Source: Sipunculus nudus (Eukaryota; Annelida; Sipuncula; Golfingiida; Sipunculidae). From it: DNA of 64,000 bases. The position numbers and the translations under genes were made by a program. The stretch is from assembly GCA_026874595.1 (NCBI GenBank), contig CM049316.1, positions 71,269,176-71,333,175 of the forward strand, written 5' to 3'. Shown here in pieces: positions 58,601 through 64,000 of this stretch (within the stretch, counting starts at the first letter, position 1; each line of letters starts with the position of its first letter). The notes below the pieces were generated by a model that saw only the letters and a list, made by a program, of their open reading frames with translations, had not been told where the DNA came from and made no database searches.

Positions 58601-59740
58601 GTGAATCAATTCCCTCTACCGCCTCTGCTTCCATTAGTTCCTATATGCAGTTTTGGGTTTGGTTAGAGATTATACTGAACCTGGCTTGGGTTCAAATGCA
58701 TATGAAATTTTTGCATTTATATGTAGAGTTTCCAGTACTAGTGACATTTGCATTTCTGTGTGAATAACTTTTCTTGTCAAATGCAGTTCTGCATTCCATT
58801 GAATATTCCATTGTTTTAATTACTGTCAGCGATATACAGTCACTGCAATAATTTTTCAACATTTATATATTTATCATGTTAAGAAACAAATCAATAAAAT
58901 TTAGGTCAAAGCAGTATTAAGTAACTGAAAAGAGCTCAAATGCAAAAGCATTTACAAGTGCATTGTATTTAATCCTTCTCTTTACATATGAATTTGATAA
59001 TATCTGATCACTTTTACACTTACATTTAATTATGTGAAACATTTGCCTTTGAATACACTGAGTCAAATCAGAACCCAATCCTATACTGAACTCAAAACTT
59101 GTAATTTTGCTTGAACCAATTAAATTAAGCATGGTGCATATGCTACTCCATGTCTGGCACCAAAACAACAACAACAAAGCACCAATTAACAAAGCAAAAG
59201 TTGAAAATGACATTAAACTCAAAGGAAGAGAACAAATCCTGATATCAAAGGCAAAACCTTATAAAAGGTACTTGCATCTTGACCACATTTATGAGGTTGC
59301 TTCACGTCAGAGAACTTGTGACCATGTCTTATATTGTGCAAATAATGTTTCAAACACAACACTTCTACTGAAACAGTTGTGCCCCTGGCTGCCCTATGTA
59401 TTCCTGAAATTTGCAACTGGTGTTCACACATAAAGCATCAGATCTGTGTGAAGGGATAAGGCCTGTGACAACTCATCAGATATGTGGCAGGAAGAAAACT
59501 ATGTGACAAGATCACAAATTTGTGACAGACAGACACTCAGGACTGGTTTCTAACAAATTATCAATTTTTTTAACTATGCATAACATACATGTAATTATAA
59601 ACATATTATTCATGAATAAAAGTCACCAATATGAGTGTGTCCATACAAAACTTGAAAATCAGTAACTACTATAAGTATCTTTTTGTTCATAGTAGATGGC
59701 AGGTTAACACAAGTTTTGAAGTATGAACCTCATTACTCAA
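55615..59740. other. A-rich, repeat-poor DNA, no gene seen
   Basis: The plus strand is richer in A than T here, the reverse of 45-53 kb, and recognisable transposons are absent. Frames of 64-108 codons on both strands (56297, 57623, 58546, 58917, 59107) have no recognisable similarity. It could be a long 3' UTR of a minus-strand gene beyond 64000, but no coding exon supports this. Confidence 0.3.
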
Positions 59741-59852
59741 AATAAGGTTACTGGCCACATGTCACTGCCCATAGTGAGGTCACTACCTACAATGAGGTCA
59801 GTGCCCACAATGAGGTTATTGCCCACAATAAGGTTACTACCCACAAGAGGTC
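59741..59852 (+). repeat. About 20-bp minisatellite
   Basis: Five to six units of AATGAGGTYACTGCCCACA appear as variants between AATAAGGTTACTGGCCACA and AATAAGGTTACTACCCACA. The repeat LPTMRSVPTMRLLPTIR in the overlapping frame is a translation of it. Confidence 0.88.
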
Positions 59853-60225
59853 ATTATAACTTTCCATGCATGTATTCCCATGAATATAACTTTCTGAATT
59901 TCAACAAAAATGCCTGATTTGTAAAAATTACATGAACATGTACTGTAATGTATATCTAAACTTAAAATTGTGACACAGTTTTAACACTTGTTTTCAATTG
60001 AGAAAATGAAATGCACCAGCCACAGCTTTAACACTTAATTATATTTTATACGGTGACAAATCCTAAACCCGTACGAGTCATGATGTTACACATCTTAGGA
60101 AGTCACACCTGAGCAAACTGGAGAAAAATCATGTGCTAAAAAAAAGGTATGAGAGAGATGATCTACAAAGACTTATTTTTGCAATTTGTTTGTTCATTAC
60201 ACAGTATACAAACCAATCAGTATCA
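59853..60225. other. A-rich DNA
   Basis: Nothing recognisable was found in this stretch. Confidence 0.3.
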
Positions 60226-60510
60226 AAAACAGAAGTGCACATTACACAGACTTTTACCAGACTGACAAAAATGCTGATAGCCATATTTATCTCAAACTAA
60301 TGCCTAGTTTTTGACCACCATATTAATAAATGGTATATACACCCACAATTTAACAGAAGTGCTCATTTCAGTGACTTTTATCAAACAGACAAAAAGTTTT
60401 GTACACCATATGTACCCAAAGACTGATTTATTACTAAGTGTGCTTGCTCTATGGCATGGTTTAATTGACCACTGAATTAATGAATAGTATATACACCCAC
60501 AATAGTCAGC
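60226..60510 (+). repeat. Diverged tandem duplication, about 130 bp
   Basis: AGAAGTGCACATTACACAGAC and AGAAGTGCTCATTTCAGTGAC are followed by TTTTACCAGACTGACAAAAA or TTTTATCAAACAGACAAAAA. Each copy ends with AATRGTATATACACCCACAAT. Confidence 0.7.
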
Positions 60511-61353
60511 TAATATTCATCAAGATATACACTGCTGCCCTCTGTGGAATGATTAAATAATGAGCAAACCATGAAACCACAAAATAGCAACCCAAATGAT
60601 TATATATCTACACCAGACTTCAGTACAATCATATGCTGTGACTGTATATGCCCTTGAATAAAATTATTAAAAGCTGGGCATTTTGGCAACGTTATACACA
60701 TGAAAGAACTTATGATCTGTGGTGGTAGCTACTCGAGATCATTCAAACTGAGCAAAATGGGAGTTGGCGAACATTAAATTTTAAAGAATATAAACTTTGA
60801 AAATCTTTCAAAAAGAAAGATTTTTTCCTTGTGAATATAAACTGTCATCTTTTCTTCCACAGATGCTTAAATTAGTTACATATTCAAACATACACAAAAT
60901 ATATTTCAAGTCACTTGGTTGTATTAGCATCCATGCATACCCATTTTAATCATCACACTGCTTTGATTGGCTGCTGGCCCAAAGCAAAAGGGGCGGGGGA
61001 GTATTCCTTATTTATCCAAATATAATCAGAGACATGGTGTCTGGCTGCTAATGCCACAACTTAGGTAAGCATGAAATTTTCGCTTCATGCGATTCCAGTA
61101 AATATATGGCAAATAATATGGACAAGATTTAATTTTGTGGAATTATTTTATACAGTAAAACCAAGCTTTGAGTAGCAAACTAATTTTGTATCAACATTTA
61201 TAAATTTGTCATACAAGGGTCCAAATTTTGTCCATATCCATGATATAAAGGACAATAAAACAAGATCATGTGACAACATTTTCTTTTAAAGTAGAGCTAA
61301 TAGACTGGTTACTTACTCACAAAACCTCCATCCAATGTAGAAATGGGAGAAAA
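60511..61353. other. A-rich DNA
   Basis: Nothing recognisable was found in this stretch. Confidence 0.3.
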
Positions 61354-61640
61354 AACAAGGGACCCATGGGTCATGGCGCCATGCAGCTGAAGTTTAAAGT
61401 TTTTACAAAGGCAAAAATATGCAAAATATTCTATTGTACTGATTTTCATATATATAAGCATATGAGAAGCTAAGAGGAAAGGGGCCCTCCTACTTGGTTA
61501 TAGTAAAGTTTTAAATATATGATTGCAAAACTAATACTCTGACAAGACTGTCATGAAGAAAAAAAAGAGTAAAATTTGTGAGATACTGTGATGCATATAA
61601 AAAAAATTACAGATGGACAGGCAAGTGGACAGAAGGGACT
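61354..61640 (-). mobile_element. Family D element, 3' end (copy D-VI)
   Basis: On the minus strand it ends CTTCAGCTGCATGGCGCCATGACCCATGGGTCCCTTGTT at 61354. The opposite end is not clear; ACAGATGGACAGGCAAGTGGACAG near 61610-61634 resembles the 5' subterminal stretch seen in D-V. The 67-codon frame across it is incidental. Confidence 0.5.
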
Positions 61641-63896
61641 GATACTTTTATTTCACTTTCAAGGGAATAATGCATTTAAGTTTATATTAAAGCCTATTTT
61701 TTTATCATACCACTTTTTCATTAATAGTTTTTATCATATTCATTTTTTTATTTTCAAGTAAAAAGAATATGAAAATATAAGTAAAAATATCAGAGTTCTA
61801 AGTAGCAAATCATTATTTATCCAGAGTGTACATTATTTTTAACTCAATGTTTAAAATAAATTTAAAAGTAAATCTAGTGCACATAATCCTTCATCAAGAT
61901 TTCCTCATTACAACTGCTACCATTTTAAACATATGCACCTGCTCACCACACTGTGACCTGACTGAAGATTTCTGAAGACTGACAGCTCTGTTACCAGCCA
62001 TCTTTTTAAACAGAAACAAGAACTTCACGAGCTGGGGAGCAAGTCTAATTATCTATTCCAGATAGGTGTTCACCAGTCTGAATCTTGTGAGCAGATAATC
62101 AGTCTACTTTGTTGACTAGAGATGTTGTACACATCCTTCATTGTAATATTTCATAAAATAAACAGAAAAAAAAACCTAAGGCTGTTGGCAAAAAATAATA
62201 AGTTAAAGGCAAATTTATGAAATAGTTCTGTATGTTAAAACCCAGCCAAAAACTGAAATCTCATCAAATTATTACATGAAGCTAAACTTCCTTCAGAACC
62301 CATTTCTGTGATCAGCTGATGTAGGCATCTTCAATTCAGAATTAGGAAGCCATACGACCTACTTACAATTGATAAGGCAGCATAGTTTGATAAACAGACA
62401 AGGGAATTATTGAATGTTATCAGAAAAAGCTTGAAAGGCATATAAATATCATTATTTGAGTGTTTTATATCAAGTTAGCCACATGATCTACATGAGTCAT
62501 TCCATACACCTTTACTCTCTTATACATGGAGGTAACAAATGCTAAAACCAGGGATGGTAGAAAATGAGGCACCTTTCTTATTGCTATTATATTAACACAC
62601 AGAGCACTTTTCAATACAAATCAAGTGTCCTTAAAAGAGTTGGTAACAAGTCTAAATCGTCTTTTCAAGATGGTTTGCCACTTGTCTCTTTAAGACGTCT
62701 CCGAGGTGAGATGGTTCTCAATCTTTACAGAGGATAACTGGTATTTTGTTAACTTTCCTATCCCCTCCGAGAACCTGGTACTGCTAATTTATACAATAAT
62801 CAACAGACAACTTTACTGTCATGAATTTAAATCTTCCATCCATTCATCCAGCAATAAACTACAGAGCTATTGTAATATCTCCCATACAACTGCACATACT
62901 GATTTCAAGCATAGCAGCTTGGATGCTCATTCCTGCCAAAATGACTATCTGGTGCTGACATCTGTGTCTGATGGATGGAACTAATTATGACTGCTGCTGA
63001 GATGATACAATGGTTTCTCACATTAATTTCACACATCTGCTACTTCATTTCTTTTAATTTTATATTTGAACAAGCAGTTATGTAATTATGTGAAAACCAC
63101 CAAATAAATTTTAGTCATGTGCGCCCTATTTCTTGATCCATTGGAATTTCAATAAGAGAAATCTACATATATAAAAAGTCAGCTAGAAAAATGTTCACAA
63201 AAATTAATATGGATGAGTTAACCCACTGTTATTTCCAACAATTATAAAGAAAAAAATGGTAATCTTACTATTATAATGTTTTTTCTATGATCCTTATTGT
63301 ATTAACCTAATTTTTTCTTTATGGTATCCATGTGACATAACAAAGAGTCTTATACACTGAAATACAAGTGTAAACTCTTGATAATTCATGCAATTATACA
63401 ATTACGGACCAGTCCAATTTAGTATGTGATTTAAAACAACAACAATAAATTCCTTGGTATGTTTTATGAATGAAAAACTTGAAATGTAATTGACAAAATT
63501 CACGTAAGGACATCACAGTATGATTATGACAATGTAGGTTTGCACTGTTCTTTTAACTAGTTTGACAAAACATGTATATGAATATCATATTACACATAAT
63601 ACCATGACAAAAGAGTAATAATTATTGATAATATATGATTATTATGAAGTATATTATTCATAACAAAACCTGCAGTAACCAATCATTAAGTTACAATATA
63701 GTCATACAACTAATTTAAGATATTTCCCTTTTACAACTAACATAAAGTATAACAGAGGAAATAAACCATTCTGAGGATATAACAAAGCCGGGAAAATACA
63801 GATTAAATCACCAAAATAATATATATGTAATACATCACAGAGTTTCAGAAAACTCATGAGATTACTAGGAGTAGACATGATATTTAGATGTTATTT
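61641..63896. other. A-rich DNA, no gene seen
   Basis: The 92-codon frame at 62706-62984 has no recognisable similarity. Nothing else found. Confidence 0.3.
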
Positions 63897-63900
63897 TTAA

Positions 63901-64000
63901 GGGGTCCAATAACATATCTGACCTTTAAACTAAAGGGAATCCCTCTATGCTTTTATAAATATAGGCCAAAAAAATGTGAAAACCGCACACAGGCTCCTTT
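63901..64000 (+). mobile_element. Left end of the TTAA-flanked DNA element (cut by window edge)
   Basis: TTAA (63897-63900) is followed by GGGGTCCAATAACATATCTGACC. This and the next 60 bp align with 12199-12280, including AAACTAAAGGGAATCCC and GCTTTTATAAATATAGG. The element runs off the window. Confidence 0.6.

Overview
The window is animal nuclear DNA: AT-rich and intron-poor in exons, full of microsatellites, tRNA-derived SINEs, MITEs and several families of short transposons. No bacterial, phage or organellar gene layout is present. The protein recognised and the repeat termini (in particular an element ending in the palindrome GACCCATGGGTC followed by CCTTGTT) point to a mollusc, most likely a bivalve. 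That assignment is inference; I cannot name the species.

Only one protein gene is firmly visible. Two plus-strand exons (10269-10429 and 44106-44250) join in phase across a 33.7-kb intron and encode the C-terminus of RELCH (KIAA1468), the LisH/coiled-coil/HEAT protein that links RAB11 recycling endosomes to OSBP-dependent cholesterol transfer to the trans-Golgi. The upstream part of the gene lies left of the window, and 1-10268 reads as intron. The 3' UTR begins at 44251, with a first candidate poly(A) signal at 44546. Almost every other open frame is a short ATG-to-stop stretch in AT-rich or repeat DNA.

The giant intron and its flanks are a stratified repeat landscape. Four families of non-autonomous elements (called A, B, C and D here) share one plan. 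Each has a short 5' terminal motif, its inverted copy close to the 3' end, then a hairpin or palindrome, then an end at CTAG|TT or CTTGTT. This is the layout known for Helentron-associated elements (HINEs, rolling-circle transposons). A carries about 280-bp minisatellite units and B about 327-bp units. The two arrays look different but share the palindrome GGTGGCGCCACC. Young-looking A and B copies sit inside older C and D copies. Other elements are a PIF/Harbinger-type MITE in two copies with TTA target duplications, a TTAA-flanked DNA element, at least four copies or fragments of one SINE family, and several 20-60-bp minisatellites.

Between the repeats lie repeat-free islands of higher complexity (about 20.7-21.1, 24.7-25.3, 30.5-30.8, 34.6-35.1, 36.6-37.1, 38.2-38.8 and 41.4-42.4 kb). 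They are candidates for conserved regulatory DNA. One carries two perfect cAMP-response elements, one a cluster of TAATTA cores, and one candidate cassette/terminal exon at 37641 is phase-compatible with the RELCH exon.

Downstream of RELCH (44.3-64 kb) I find no recognisable gene. At about 55.6 kb the base skew changes from T-rich to A-rich on the plus strand and repeats thin out, which would fit the long 3' end of a minus-strand gene lying beyond the right edge.
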